The position numbers were made by a program, and so were the translations under genes. From a virus, in the IMG/VR virus record IMGVR_UViG_3300033153_010718, positions 24,839 through 88,838 of that record: a DNA stretch of 64,000 nucleotides. One strand, 5' to 3'. Shown here piece after piece: positions 23,439-31,517 of the stretch. Numbering within the stretch: the stretch's first letter is position 1; each line of letters starts with the position of its first letter. The notes under the pieces are model-generated. The model made no database searches, was not told the origin of the DNA, and worked only from the letters and a program-made list of their open reading frames with translations.

Positions 23439-23569
23439 CCGTCGTAGACACGCTGCTCGCGATCATCGCCGCCACGCAGTCCGGCATTGAGACCATGCCC
23501 ATCGCGCGGGCGCTTCGCCAAGCGGCGATCCGGCGTCTGGCAGAGGAGCTGGCGAATGAAACTCCCTGA
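23435..23569 (+). CDS. 44-aa helical miniprotein
   Basis: Single helical hairpin (VVDTLLAIIAATQSGIE, IARALRQAAIRRLAEEL). ATGA start and a 14-bp overlap with the next gene. VVDTLLAIIA at the N-terminus weakly resembles a relocated tail. Confidence 0.6.
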   Translation: MTVVDTLLAIIAATQSGIETMPIARALRQAAIRRLAEELANETP

Positions 23570-23798
23570 CCTCAAGCCTGGCGATTGGCTGCGGTGCACG
23601 CTGCCCGAACTCACCTCGATCTACGGCACCTACTGCCGGGTCATTCGCCTGCCGGACCCGGTCGCGCGGCGGGGAGCGTTCGTCGCGTTCCCGCCCATGC
23701 GCGAGGGCTGGAAGCCTTACCGCACTGCGCTGGACGACGGGCATTGGGTAAGACCCGACGACGCCGTGACGCTGCTGGGATGGGTCGCCGCACGATGA
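23556..23798 (+). CDS. SH3-like barrel with AVD tail
   Basis: 80 aa. LKPGDWLRCTLPELTSIYGTYCRVIRL, ends RPDDAVTLLGWVAAR. Confidence 0.76.
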   Translation: MKLPDLKPGDWLRCTLPELTSIYGTYCRVIRLPDPVARRGAFVAFPPMREGWKPYRTALDDGHWVRPDDAVTLLGWVAAR

Positions 23799-24244
23799 AG
23801 ACCGTCGAGCGCGTCCTCTGTCTCTTCGGTCACCACGACTGGCACGTGGACAAAGAGGAAGACCGGTTCGACCCCGACCACTTCGCCGACAACCACGACA
23901 GCCCCAACTGGTGGGGTATTGTCGGTGTCGGCGTTGCGGTGTTGCTCGCCTTCGTCGGCCTGATCGGGACCATCGTCATTGTGGCCAAGCCCGCCGACGG
24001 CCCGCACAACCTCTTCCTCGGGTTCCTCGTGCTCGGCGCCGTCTGGGGCTGGGTCGCCTCGTTCATCTACCGCCACAGGAAACGGCGCGACGCCGTCTGC
24101 ATTCGGTGCGGCAAGAAGCGCATGGAGTTCACCGACCGTCAGCAGCAGTTGAAGAACGCAAAGCTGTTCTTCACAAGCCTGCGCGAAGTGGAGGATTGGG
24201 ACGACGATGACGCCCGCCAGAGGCCACCGAAGGTGAAGGCGTGA
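23795..24244 (+). CDS. Membrane protein, DUF1660-like
   Basis: 149 aa. CLFGHHDW at the N-terminus and CIRCGKK after the membrane part resemble DUF1660-type prophage proteins. Two strong transmembrane helices (WWGIVGVGVAVLLAFVGLIG and LFLGFLVLGAVWGWVASF) joined by a short loop; both ends would lie on the same side. Confidence 0.75.
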   Translation: MKTVERVLCLFGHHDWHVDKEEDRFDPDHFADNHDSPNWWGIVGVGVAVLLAFVGLIGTIVIVAKPADGPHNLFLGFLVLGAVWGWVASFIYRHRKRRDAVCIRCGKKRMEFTDRQQQLKNAKLFFTSLREVEDWDDDDARQRPPKVKA

Positions 24245-24720
24245 ACAAGACCAAGGTACGCCTCTTCGCGGACTGGTCCCGTCCCAACAACAACAACGGG
24301 GTCGGATTCGCCGCCATCGGACGGCCCAATCCCGGCGGCGTCGAGTTCCACATCGACTTCGCGGACTGGACCCGTAGCGACGACAAGATCTCGATCGGTT
24401 TCACCATCATTCAGGAGCCCGTCAACGAGCCCAGCGACGACCTGTTCATCGTGAAGCTCGTCATCCCGGACGACCCCGAGGAGGACGGCGCGGTGAACCA
24501 GCTGGGCGAGCTGGCCGGCGGTAACGCCTGGCACCGGGTCCAACGCGTGATCGGGCAGCAGGCTCCCGGCGGCTCCAAGCTCGAACGCGGCGTGCTCTAC
24601 AACGTGATGCCCAACGTGCAGTGCATCGTCGAGCTGGACCCGCGCGGTCTCATCGAAACCGGCGTAGCCGATGGAGGGCTCACGATCATCCCGACCGTCT
24701 ACAAGGTCGTGGAGCCGTGA
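24241..24720 (+). CDS. Beta-rich protein with internal AVD motif
   Basis: 159 aa from GTG. N-terminal beta domain (FADWSRPNNNNGVGF, repeated as FADWTRSDDKISIGF, an internal duplication), then EDGAVNQLGELAGG at about residue 84, then a second barrel-like half. Probably a tail-linked fusion. Confidence 0.74.
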   Translation: MNKTKVRLFADWSRPNNNNGVGFAAIGRPNPGGVEFHIDFADWTRSDDKISIGFTIIQEPVNEPSDDLFIVKLVIPDDPEEDGAVNQLGELAGGNAWHRVQRVIGQQAPGGSKLERGVLYNVMPNVQCIVELDPRGLIETGVADGGLTIIPTVYKVVEP

Positions 24721-24980
24721 AGCGCTACAAGCTGGCCGCGGGACTGCTCAAGCTCACCAGCGCCCTCGCCCGCGCCCTGCCAAAGAAGTGGTCGCTGACC
24801 ATCCTCAACGGCCAGGTCTACGCCTACAAGGACGACCAGTACTGGGTCTACCTGGACGACCCCGTCTCCAGGCTGGCGAGCGTCCTCGACGAATCGTCGC
24901 GGGCCGGCGCGCCGGACATCACGCACCTACCCGACAGGGGCGCCTGGCGCCGGGCCGAGTCGCTGCCGGAACGGCGATGA
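24717..24980 (+). CDS. Small protein with internal tail motif
   Basis: 87 aa. Basic helix, YVY-type strands, DDPVSRLASVLDESS at about residue 45, and a basic end. GTG start, GTGA overlap. Confidence 0.73.
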   Translation: MKRYKLAAGLLKLTSALARALPKKWSLTILNGQVYAYKDDQYWVYLDDPVSRLASVLDESSRAGAPDITHLPDRGAWRRAESLPERR

Positions 24981-25360
24981 TCTGCAAGTGGTGCAAGCGC
25001 AACCGCGCGCCCGCAAAGAGCGGCGGGCTGGGCTGCGCGGCATGTTTGCGCCAACGCGGGCGCCACCCGCGCTGTGCGCTATGCGACGGCCCAACCTACG
25101 GCACCGCCCCCGATCCGCGCTATCGGTTCTGCCCAACCTGCTCGCCGCGGAAACCAGCCCGTGCCCCCAGAGCCGACGAAATCGCCATCGTCCTGGTCAA
25201 TCCGGTCGGCGAGGAGCGCGAAGTCTACCGCACCAGGAAAAGCACGCTCCCAACCCATTTCCGCGACGGCGCGCTGGTTCGCAACAAGTCGGTCTCCGGG
25301 CTTACCCCGCAGGTACTCGACACGACTTGGCAAGCCTGGGCCACAGCGCGAGCGCTTTGA
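24977..25360 (+). CDS. Double zinc-ribbon protein
   Basis: 127 aa. CKWCKR, CAAC, CALCDG and CPTC make two four-Cys sites; the C-terminal half is beta-rich and lacks the tail. Nucleic-acid contact is a fair guess. Confidence 0.75.
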   Translation: MICKWCKRNRAPAKSGGLGCAACLRQRGRHPRCALCDGPTYGTAPDPRYRFCPTCSPRKPARAPRADEIAIVLVNPVGEEREVYRTRKSTLPTHFRDGALVRNKSVSGLTPQVLDTTWQAWATARAL

Positions 25361-25383
25361 TAGCCTGGGGACAGGAGGGCGCC

Positions 25384-25584
25384 ATGAACACCATCAGGCT
25401 ATACACGCGCGACGGCCGCATGGTCACCGAGGTCCAGGTACCGCCGTGGAATTCCGCGCCCGAGGTCTACGTGTGGGGCGAGCGAATCTTCGTCCTGCAC
25501 ACCAATGGCCGTTACGAAGAGGCGGCCGGCGTCTTCTTCATCCCGCCACAGATCGCCGAGCCCGACGCGCCGACACCGGGGTAG
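25384..25584 (+). CDS. Small beta-rich protein
   Basis: 66 aa; strands (IRLYTRDGRMVTEVQV, IFVLHTNGRYEEA). An ACAGGAGGG Shine-Dalgarno lies 5 nt upstream, and TTTGATAGCCTGGGGA before it resembles the TTTGAAACCTGGGGTA elements at 44.6-45.2 kb. Confidence 0.72.
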   Translation: MNTIRLYTRDGRMVTEVQVPPWNSAPEVYVWGERIFVLHTNGRYEEAAGVFFIPPQIAEPDAPTPG

Positions 25585-25587
25585 AAC
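25582..25587 (+). promoter_or_regulatory. GGGGTAGAAC promoter element
   Basis: 21-nt spacer with AGGAGGA before ATG 25609; overlaps the stop of the previous gene. Confidence 0.65.
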
Positions 25588-25608
25588 CAGAGGGCCAGGA
25601 GGAACACC

Positions 25609-25899
25609 ATGGCCCTGACGCCTAAAGAGCTGCTCAAGCCGGACCCCGAGCAGGTAGAACTGCTGAAGACGATCGAAACGCTCATCGACTGCAAGCTGAG
25701 CACGTACGAGATGGAGCAGGGCAAGGTGCTCTCGTTTTCCTTCGAGGACGTGAAGCCTCGCGCAAACCCGGCCACCATCAAAGCGCTCAAGCGGCTCTAC
25801 ACGAAGGCCGGCTGGCGCGACGTTCAGATCAACACCACGCACAGCATCATCACCATGACCTGTCCGCGTTACCGGGGCGGCCGTGGCCCCTGCGTCTGA
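25609..25899 (+). CDS. Hypothetical protein
   Basis: 96 aa. Helical N-terminus, then an alpha/beta end (ATIKALKRLYTKAGWRDVQI, SIITMTCP). Strong Shine-Dalgarno. No tail. Confidence 0.73.
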   Translation: MALTPKELLKPDPEQVELLKTIETLIDCKLSTYEMEQGKVLSFSFEDVKPRANPATIKALKRLYTKAGWRDVQINTTHSIITMTCPRYRGGRGPCV

Positions 25900-26212
25900 G
25901 CCCAAGTTCAAGATCGGCGACCGCGCCACGGCTTTTGGCCATATCGGGACCGTTGTCGCCGTCGGCTGGACGCCAATGGCCGAGCCAACCGCCGTCTACC
26001 GGTTGAAGCTGGAGTACGAGAACCCGTGGGCGACGGACCCGTGGCCGCGCCCGATCAGCAGCGGTCCGTACGGCGAGACCGTGCTCCCTGGTCTGCTAAA
26101 GAACGGCGAGCGCGACTTTCACGAGACGTATCTCACAGCCTACGGCTCTGCCGTAGACCGACTCGGCGATCTCGTCCGGCCGGGGCAAGACCTGGGTAGA
26201 ACAAGGGCATGA
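25883..26212 (+). CDS. SH3-like barrel with AVD tail
   Basis: 109 aa from GTG. FKIGDRATAFGHIGTVVAVGW, Pro-rich loop, YGSAVDRLGDLVRPG, then QDLGRTRA encoded by DNA that also contains the next TAGAAC element. Confidence 0.76.
   Translation: MAPASEPKFKIGDRATAFGHIGTVVAVGWTPMAEPTAVYRLKLEYENPWATDPWPRPISSGPYGETVLPGLLKNGERDFHETYLTAYGSAVDRLGDLVRPGQDLGRTRA
26197..26202 (+). promoter_or_regulatory. GGGTAGAAC element, 6 nt from ATG
   Basis: GGGTAGAAC, 6 nt, ATG 26209; inside the 3' end of the previous gene. Leaderless spacing. Confidence 0.68.
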
Positions 26213-26589
26213 TCCACGAGCCGCACCGACACCGGGTCCGCTTCAAGAAGGTCAAGCACACCGGCAGCCACCAGGACTACCGGATCCTGCTGAACGACAC
26301 GCACGTCGGCAACATCCGCGCCGGGTTCAAGAACGCGCGCGGGCGTGGGCGCACCAAGAACTGGACAGCGCGCAGCGATGTAGAGGGCGTCGAGATCACC
26401 GTCCGCGGCGCCGGACCGCGCTGGTCCATCGCGCAGAAGCTCATCCGGTGCCTGAGCGAGCTGGGCGCGTTCCGCGCCTACCCGCCGCCCAAGTTCATGC
26501 AGACGACGCGGGATGTCGGCGCCGACGAGAAACCGCAGCGGACACCGGTCTCGGCCGACTACCTGGCCAAGTGCAAAGCGAGGCGCTAA
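26209..26589 (+). CDS. Basic hypothetical protein
   Basis: 126 aa. His/Lys/Arg-rich, beta then helix; ends YLAKCKARR. Probably nucleic-acid-contacting by charge; no family. Confidence 0.73.
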   Translation: MIHEPHRHRVRFKKVKHTGSHQDYRILLNDTHVGNIRAGFKNARGRGRTKNWTARSDVEGVEITVRGAGPRWSIAQKLIRCLSELGAFRAYPPPKFMQTTRDVGADEKPQRTPVSADYLAKCKARR

Positions 26590-27212
26590 TGAGCTTCCAG
26601 CTGGAGATCGAAGCCTGGTTCGAGCATACCGATTTCGACGTCGTCGCCCCGCTCATCAGCTCGGGCTCGGAGTTCCACATCGACGTGAACGTCCGCACCG
26701 AGTTCCGCGGCGAGCACAACATCAAGCTCCAGCTCAACGAGACGAACGCGCGCGCCTTGCGCGACGATCTGACCGAAGCGCTCAAGAAGTGCTACTACGA
26801 GCACGAGCGGGTGCACAGCGAGGAGCCGCCGCTCGTAGACCGGTCGCCGCAGAAGGCTGACGGTCTCGTTCAGCGGAATCCGGGCCCCGGCCCTGGCACC
26901 AGCTGCAGAATGCTGCCCTGGCACCAAGAGGCCCACTCGCTCGGCTCGACGTGCCCGTCTTGCGGGGGCAGCCATTGGGATACGGAGGAGGCCGACATCG
27001 CCTGCAGTACCCCGAGCTGCGGAAACGCGCGGGCTCCTGGCGGCGGCTACTGCCGGATCTGCATAGCGGACGCCGAGGCGCGCCGCGCGCCGCCGGCCGA
27101 TGGCCTGCCGCAGTGCTTCCGGCACCCGGAGTTCGGCGCAGGCGACTGCCCGCTCTGCGATGTCGGAGAACCGCCCAGCGACGGCGACACCGCCCCGGAC
27201 GTCCCGTTTTGA
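26589..27212 (+). CDS. Beta domain fused to zinc ribbons
   Basis: 207 aa. An alpha/beta N-domain (FHIDVNVRTEFRGEHNIKLQL) is followed by Cys pairs CPSCGG, CSTPSC, CRIC and CPLC: two or three ribbons. Shares TAATG stop/start with the previous gene. Confidence 0.75.
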   Translation: MSFQLEIEAWFEHTDFDVVAPLISSGSEFHIDVNVRTEFRGEHNIKLQLNETNARALRDDLTEALKKCYYEHERVHSEEPPLVDRSPQKADGLVQRNPGPGPGTSCRMLPWHQEAHSLGSTCPSCGGSHWDTEEADIACSTPSCGNARAPGGGYCRICIADAEARRAPPADGLPQCFRHPEFGAGDCPLCDVGEPPSDGDTAPDVPF

Positions 27213-27409
27213 TCACCGCAATCATCGTCTGGCTAATCCTGCTCACCATCGCGTGGATGGTCCTCTTCTGCTGGGTAATCTCGGGCTTCGCCCGGTGCCT
27301 CGGCGTCCACCGCGAGGTGCGCATAGTGCGCGAAGACCTGCTCGAACTGGCCAAGCTCTGCGCCGAAACGGACGCGGGGTGCGGCGGAAAGAAGTGTGGC
27401 GATGTCTGA
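27209..27409 (+). CDS. Single-pass membrane protein
   Basis: 66 aa from TTG (TTGA overlap). Residues 3-27 form a transmembrane helix (AIIVWLILLTIAWMVLF), then a charged helix and a CGGKKC end. Type I/II orientation uncertain. Confidence 0.66.
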   Translation: MITAIIVWLILLTIAWMVLFCWVISGFARCLGVHREVRIVREDLLELAKLCAETDAGCGGKKCGDV

Positions 27410-27707
27410 CCTCGATCAACACGATCTCCAAGTAGGCAGGTGCCTTCTCCATCCGCAGCAGCAGGCGCACGGCTGCCCGGAGTGCGCCAGGATGCGCGCC
27501 TACCCGGTCACGCCCTGCCCGCGATGTAAGCAGCCCATGCTGCAACCGTGGGACGGCATCTGCACCCGCTGCCACAAGATGCAGGACAAGCAAAAGCGCC
27601 TCAACTACGACAGGCGCTACCGCGATCTGGTCTGGAAGAACCGAGACGTGATCGACTTTGCCGGCTACGAGGACATCCGCGCCGATCTCAAGGAAGCTCG
27701 CGGATGA
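27402..27707 (+). CDS. Double zinc-ribbon protein
   Basis: 101 aa. C-x7-H, CPEC, CPRCKQPM and CTRCHKM; the second is a clean rubredoxin-like knuckle. C-terminal basic helix. Confidence 0.75.
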   Translation: MSDLDQHDLQVGRCLLHPQQQAHGCPECARMRAYPVTPCPRCKQPMLQPWDGICTRCHKMQDKQKRLNYDRRYRDLVWKNRDVIDFAGYEDIRADLKEARG

Positions 27708-27805
27708 GGCGCTTCCGGTTCGACTGGGACAGCGACAACTGCGGCGACAACAACGGCCACTGCGAGTGCAACCCGCCCTGGGCCGCCTACAGGATCAAGG
27801 CATGA
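27704..27805 (+). CDS. 33-aa Cys-containing miniprotein
   Basis: ATGA-linked at both ends. FDWDSDNCGDNNGHCEC is acidic and Cys-rich. Kept because of its coupling; function unknown. Confidence 0.55.
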   Translation: MRRFRFDWDSDNCGDNNGHCECNPPWAAYRIKA

Positions 27806-28779
27806 GCTTCGTGCTGCAAGGCATCGACTTCGGGCCAGTCCACTGCGCCTCGGGCGCCCAGGGCTGGTTCGGCGAGGGCTACTGGTTCCACCGGTGGGTT
27901 CCCGGCCTCGACTGGACGAACTGCGCATTCGTCGCCAAGACGACGACCCTCGCCGCGTGCGCGGGGAACATGCCGCTCGCGCACGTGCCGCCGCCCTCGC
28001 GCTACTACGAGCCGCGGGAGCTGTTCCCCAAGTGCATCGTGGTCAAGCTCCTCCGCGGCGTCATCCTCAATTCCGTGGGCCTGTCTGGACCCGGAGCGTA
28101 CGCCCTGTTCGAGACGGGGCGGTGGCAGAAGCGCACCGAACCGTTCTTCCTGAGCTTCATGTCCGTCGCCGATTCGGCTGAGGAGCGCTACAACGAGGCC
28201 GCCGCGTTCGCCATAATGCTGGAGATCCGCCGCCCTTGGTTCGCGGCCCCGTTCGGGCTCCAGGTCAACCTCTCCTGTCCCAACGCCGGCCATGCGCCAG
28301 CTGAGATCGCGGCCGAGGCCGAGAGCATCCTCGGCGTCTTCCAGCAGCTCCGCGCGTCCGGCGTCCCCATCGTTCCCAAGTTCAACGTGCTGTCCTCGCC
28401 AGACGCCGTGCAGCGCCTCCAAGGACTCTGCGATGCGGTCTGCGTGAGCAACACGATCCCGTGGGGCATGCTGCCCGAACGGATCCGCTGGTCGAGCCTC
28501 TTTCCGGGAAGTCAGATCTTCGGCTCGCCGCTCGCGCACCTGGGCGGCGGCGGGCTCTCCGGCCGTCCGCTGCTACCGCTCGTTGCCGAGTGGGTGCGGG
28601 AAGCCAAGCGGGCCGGCCTTGTAGTCCCGGTCAGCGCTGGCGGCGGCATTCTGCACCCGATGGACGTGGACTTCCTGGTCAACGCTGGCGCCGACAGCGT
28701 CTTCCTGGGGTCGATCGCGATGCTGCGCGGCTGGAGACTGTCGCGAACGATCCAACGCGCACACGAAAGGTTGACATGA
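27802..28779 (+). CDS. Dihydroorotate dehydrogenase-like flavoprotein
   Basis: 325 aa. Class hallmarks visible: NLSCPN at 156-161 (FMN/substrate loop; usual N-x-S-C-P-N), VPKFNVLSSPD with the phosphate-region Lys, GGLSG (FMN phosphate loop) and SAGGGI...DVDFLVNAGADSVFLGS near the end (GGI plus second phosphate site). The family oxidises dihydroorotate in pyrimidine synthesis, so with dUTPase it may feed nucleotide pools; other FMN TIM-barrel dehydrogenases (dihydrouracil type) are possible. No tail. By far the largest gene in this array. Confidence 0.82.
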   Translation: MSFVLQGIDFGPVHCASGAQGWFGEGYWFHRWVPGLDWTNCAFVAKTTTLAACAGNMPLAHVPPPSRYYEPRELFPKCIVVKLLRGVILNSVGLSGPGAYALFETGRWQKRTEPFFLSFMSVADSAEERYNEAAAFAIMLEIRRPWFAAPFGLQVNLSCPNAGHAPAEIAAEAESILGVFQQLRASGVPIVPKFNVLSSPDAVQRLQGLCDAVCVSNTIPWGMLPERIRWSSLFPGSQIFGSPLAHLGGGGLSGRPLLPLVAEWVREAKRAGLVVPVSAGGGILHPMDVDFLVNAGADSVFLGSIAMLRGWRLSRTIQRAHERLT

Positions 28780-29000
28780 GTCTCAAGAGACACGAGCTGT
28801 CCGTGATCGCCGACCTCCTGGAGTTCGCGTCCGGCGACTTCTGCTCGAAGGGCTGTTCCGACTACCTCATCGAGTCGAAAGCCGAGAAGCTGGTGGCCCG
28901 CGACATGGGCCAGGCCGGCGAGGACATCCTGCTCGGCGAGGACATCGCCGATCACCTGGAGAAGCGGGTCAGGCGGGAGCTGAAGAAGGCGAAGACATGA
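28776..29000 (+). CDS. Helical small protein
   Basis: 74 aa, all helix (ELSVIADLLEFASGDF, AEKLVARDMGQAGEDIL), two Cys. ATGA overlap with the DHODH-like gene, which suggests a partner. Confidence 0.73.
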   Translation: MSLKRHELSVIADLLEFASGDFCSKGCSDYLIESKAEKLVARDMGQAGEDILLGEDIADHLEKRVRRELKKAKT

Positions 29001-29155
29001 ACGGCTCCAATCTGCGGCACTGGCTCGGCGACCTGAACAACGAATTCATGCCGGTCGTCGTGCGCGTCGGCGACAAGAACATCGCGGTCGTGGACGCCAA
29101 GGAAGAGGGCGGGAAGATCATCCTGCTCGTCAAGCCGGAGGACCCCGATGCCTGA
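28997..29155 (+). CDS. 52-aa beta-rich protein
   Basis: Reads as strands (FMPVVVRVGDKNIAVVDAKE, GKIILLVKP). ATGA overlap upstream and an eight-base overlap downstream. Confidence 0.62.
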   Translation: MNGSNLRHWLGDLNNEFMPVVVRVGDKNIAVVDAKEEGGKIILLVKPEDPDA

Positions 29156-29474
29156 CCCCGACGGACTGCCCCCCGAGCTGCTCGCCCAAATCGAGGCCAA
29201 CTGCGAGGCCGAGACCGTGATCCACAGGATTCGCGTCATCCTGGGCAGTACGACCCGCCCGGGGTGCTTCGGCGGCCTGCCCGCCCCCGGCATGGACTAC
29301 TCCGAGGCCCTGGCGAAGATCCGAGCCCTCTTCCCGGCCGCCCGCACCCCGCTTGAGGCTTACCTGCGGCGCGCGCTCCTGCCGGGCAAGTGCGCGGAGT
29401 GCGGCGAGGAGCGCTTCAGGACAGCCGAAGGCGCGATCTGTGCCCTCGGGCACGAGGACACCGGACCGACGTGA
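29148..29474 (+). CDS. Helical protein with C-terminal zinc knuckle
   Basis: 108 aa. Helices, then CAECGEERF and a lone Cys. No tail. Confidence 0.73.
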   Translation: MPDPDGLPPELLAQIEANCEAETVIHRIRVILGSTTRPGCFGGLPAPGMDYSEALAKIRALFPAARTPLEAYLRRALLPGKCAECGEERFRTAEGAICALGHEDTGPT

Positions 29475-30133
29475 GCGACGACGAGCTGCGCGAGGCCGAG
29501 CGTCACCGCAACGACAACCAGGCGCGGTACCTCAAGGCTCGCCTCCGCGCCGGCACCCTGACGCGCGGCCAGCTGGCCATCGCCGCCTACGTCGGCCACG
29601 AGCCCGCGGGCGAGGTCATCGGCGAGATGCCGGACCGGTCGCTGCCGCAGAGCGCCACCAAGTGGCATCCGACCTCGCGCTTCCACGCGTTCGTGAAAGA
29701 CCTTCCCGCGCCGGCAGCGCTGACCGCCGCCATCGCCGCGGCGCGCGCCGTCCAGCTCGCGACCTGCTTCGAGCACCGGCGCGACTGCACGCGCTCGCGC
29801 TGCGTCCCGATCCGCGCCGTCATCGATGCCGCAACGCGTTATCGCGACGACCAGACGGACGATGCCCAGACCGAGTGGGACACGGTGTGCACGGACATCG
29901 GCAACGACATGGCCCTGTGGCTGCCCGTGCCCTATTGCACCGAGAAGCTCTACCGGGCGAACGTCCTGACGGCCTGCGATGAGGCCGGGGTCTACCCGGT
30001 CCGCCGCGAGGTGTGCCGCCAGATCATCGAGTGGGTGCTGGGTGACCCCGGACCGTGCCGCCAGGCGGTCAGGTGGGCGCTGCATGGTGTCCCTGAGCCA
30101 CACACGGCCGTCAGGAGCGACGATCCTGTCTAA
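29471..30133 (+). CDS. Conserved helical protein, paralogue of 54571
   Basis: 220 aa. RLRAGTLTRGQLAIAAYVGHEPA is a helical repeat seen in many proteins of myxobacteria-like genomes; the same unit plus EWLPVPY/LWLPVPY and the C-terminal layout recur in the gene at 54571. Contains CFEHRRDCTRSRC. This copy lacks the N-terminal AVD motif of its paralogue. GTG start. Confidence 0.76.
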   Translation: MSDDELREAERHRNDNQARYLKARLRAGTLTRGQLAIAAYVGHEPAGEVIGEMPDRSLPQSATKWHPTSRFHAFVKDLPAPAALTAAIAAARAVQLATCFEHRRDCTRSRCVPIRAVIDAATRYRDDQTDDAQTEWDTVCTDIGNDMALWLPVPYCTEKLYRANVLTACDEAGVYPVRREVCRQIIEWVLGDPGPCRQAVRWALHGVPEPHTAVRSDDPV

Positions 30134-30375
30134 GTCGGCCGCCTGACCCCGGTCGGCGGGGTCAGGGCATCCGATCCCCTAACTCCAGTCGGCGGCGCAG
30201 GGGGCTCCAGGGCTCGGCGACGGTACGGAAAGACCAGCAGCTCCTGGATCTCGCCCGGAACAGCGGACAGGATAATCGAGACGCCTTCCCGGCCGCCCTC
30301 GTGGCAGCGCACCACGGCTTCCGCCGGCAGCTTCGAGAGAGTATCACCTTCGTGCGCGCGCCCGTAGACTTCCAC
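30130..30375 (-). CDS. Hypothetical protein, PPTGVR repeat
   Basis: 81 aa from GTG 30375, chosen because TAGAAT lies 7 nt upstream. Strands VVRCHEGGREGVSIIL, and two copies of PPTGVR at the end encoded by the terminator stem. Unknown. Confidence 0.58.
   Translation of the reverse strand: MEVYGRAHEGDTLSKLPAEAVVRCHEGGREGVSIILSAVPGEIQELLVFPYRRRALEPPAPPTGVRGSDALTPPTGVRRPT
30142..30166. terminator. Bidirectional terminator hairpin
   Basis: CCTGACCCC (30142-30150) pairs with GGGGTCAGG (30158-30166) over a 7-nt loop, between convergent genes whose stop codons overlap. No T-run; stem lies in the last codons of the minus-strand gene. Confidence 0.6.
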
Positions 30376-30382
30376 AGGCCCG

Positions 30383-30388
30383 ATTCTA
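30383..30388 (-). promoter_or_regulatory. TAGAAT element, 7 nt from GTG
   Basis: Minus strand GGATAGAAT, 7 nt, GTG 30375. Independent case of the spacing rule with a better -10 hexamer. Confidence 0.5.
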
Positions 30389-30739
30389 TCCGACGTGTGC
30401 CGCCGACCCGGACACCGGATTTTGAGGAAGCGCGGCGATGTACGTCTGCAGCGCCTCCAGCAGGTCGCCGTCCCTGGTGCAGGGGACCATGAGGTACTGC
30501 TCCGCGCCGAGGCCCTCGGCCTCGCGGCAGGTGTCGCAAAGGAAAGCGCCCAGCCGGAGCGGGAACTTCCTCGGGTACTTGAAGCCCGGCTTCCAGAGCA
30601 CGAGCACCCCGAGCCGGATCTCGTCCATCTCGGCTTCGCAGATGTTGCAGTAGGGCAGTTCAAGCTCGACGCCGCCTTGGCCTTTGACCGTGCGCGTCTT
30701 GATGGGGTGCGATCCGTCTCGTGCGAACGCTCGTGCCAT
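30386..30739 (-). CDS. Zinc-site hypothetical protein
   Basis: 117 aa. CNIC near residue 31 and CDTC near residue 68 form one four-Cys site. GGGAGGA Shine-Dalgarno before ATG 30739. Confidence 0.75.
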   Translation of the reverse strand: MARAFARDGSHPIKTRTVKGQGGVELELPYCNICEAEMDEIRLGVLVLWKPGFKYPRKFPLRLGAFLCDTCREAEGLGAEQYLMVPCTRDGDLLEALQTYIAALPQNPVSGSAAHVG

Positions 30740-30754
30740 GATTCCTCCCCGCAG

Positions 30755-31012
30755 CTACAGCATAGCCGAGATGTTCTTGGCGGCCGACGCGATCTCGCTG
30801 AGAGCGACCTCGCGCGCCTTCCAACGCGCGACACGCCCGGCCGCTTCCCCGTCAGGATCGCCGAGGGCGGCCAGCTGGTCCACGGCAGACGGCTCGTACG
30901 GCTCGAAACAGCTCGACTGGCGCAACGCCTTCCTGTGCTTCGCGCTGTCCATCATCGGCTTGATGCTCATGAGCACGTTCCACAGGCCCGACATCAGCCG
31001 CAGCAGCGTCAC
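30755..31012 (-). CDS. SAVDxLAALxDPxG-family protein A
   Basis: 85 aa. PSAVDQLAALGDPDGEAAGRVARW at about residues 41-64, then a helical end. The motif is internal and extended by a conserved D-[PS]-x-G-x-A-A-x4-[RL]-W block. First of three tandem relatives. Confidence 0.74.
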   Translation of the reverse strand: MTLLRLMSGLWNVLMSIKPMMDSAKHRKALRQSSCFEPYEPSAVDQLAALGDPDGEAAGRVARWKAREVALSEIASAAKNISAML

Positions 31013-31329
31013 TCGTCACCGCCGAAGCCGCCCATGAAACTGATCGACCATCGCATCTCCTCCTGGTGCTCGTCCCACAGCTTGATGTTCTCGGCCGCGG
31101 CCCCGTCGGGATCGACCAGCGCGGCCAAGCGATCGACCGCGGACGGCTCCCGAGCCGCGAACATCGCCCGTCTGTGGGCCGCCTTCGCCGCCCGTTCCGC
31201 CTTCCGCGCCTTCCGCTCGTCGCGGATGGCCTTCCGCCGGTCGTACTCGGCCTTCTGCGCCGCCGATCTCGCCTTCGCCGACCGCGACTTGGGCGTCTTG
31301 GTCGCTTGCCGGCGCGATCGGCCTCTCAC
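31009..31329 (-). CDS. SAVDxLAALxDPxG-family protein B, basic
   Basis: 106 aa from GTG. Very basic N-half (KTPKSRSAKARSAAQK, RKARKAERAAKAAHRR), then PSAVDRLAALVDPDG and IKLWDEH. The basic arm suggests nucleic-acid binding. Confidence 0.74.
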   Translation of the reverse strand: MRGRSRRQATKTPKSRSAKARSAAQKAEYDRRKAIRDERKARKAERAAKAAHRRAMFAAREPSAVDRLAALVDPDGAAAENIKLWDEHQEEMRWSISFMGGFGGDE

Positions 31330-31517
31330 GACAGCCACCCATCGAACCACCGGGCGCGGTCCGAAGCCTCCGCAGCCTGGTACTCCTCCCAGCGCGCGAC
31401 TTTCTTGGCAGCCGCGCCGCAGGAATCCTCCAGAGCGGCCAGCCGGTCAACCGCGGAAGGCTCGGGCACCGGCCGCGAGAGAATCCTGTCGTCGTCGTAG
31501 ATCTTGTCGTCGATCAC
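31326..31517 (-). CDS. SAVDxLAALxDPxG-family protein C
   Basis: 63 aa. Acidic start, PSAVDRLAALEDSCG and VARWEEY, Trp-rich end. A fourth relative lies at 58809. Confidence 0.73.
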   Translation of the reverse strand: MIDDKIYDDDRILSRPVPEPSAVDRLAALEDSCGAAAKKVARWEEYQAAEASDRARWFDGWLS

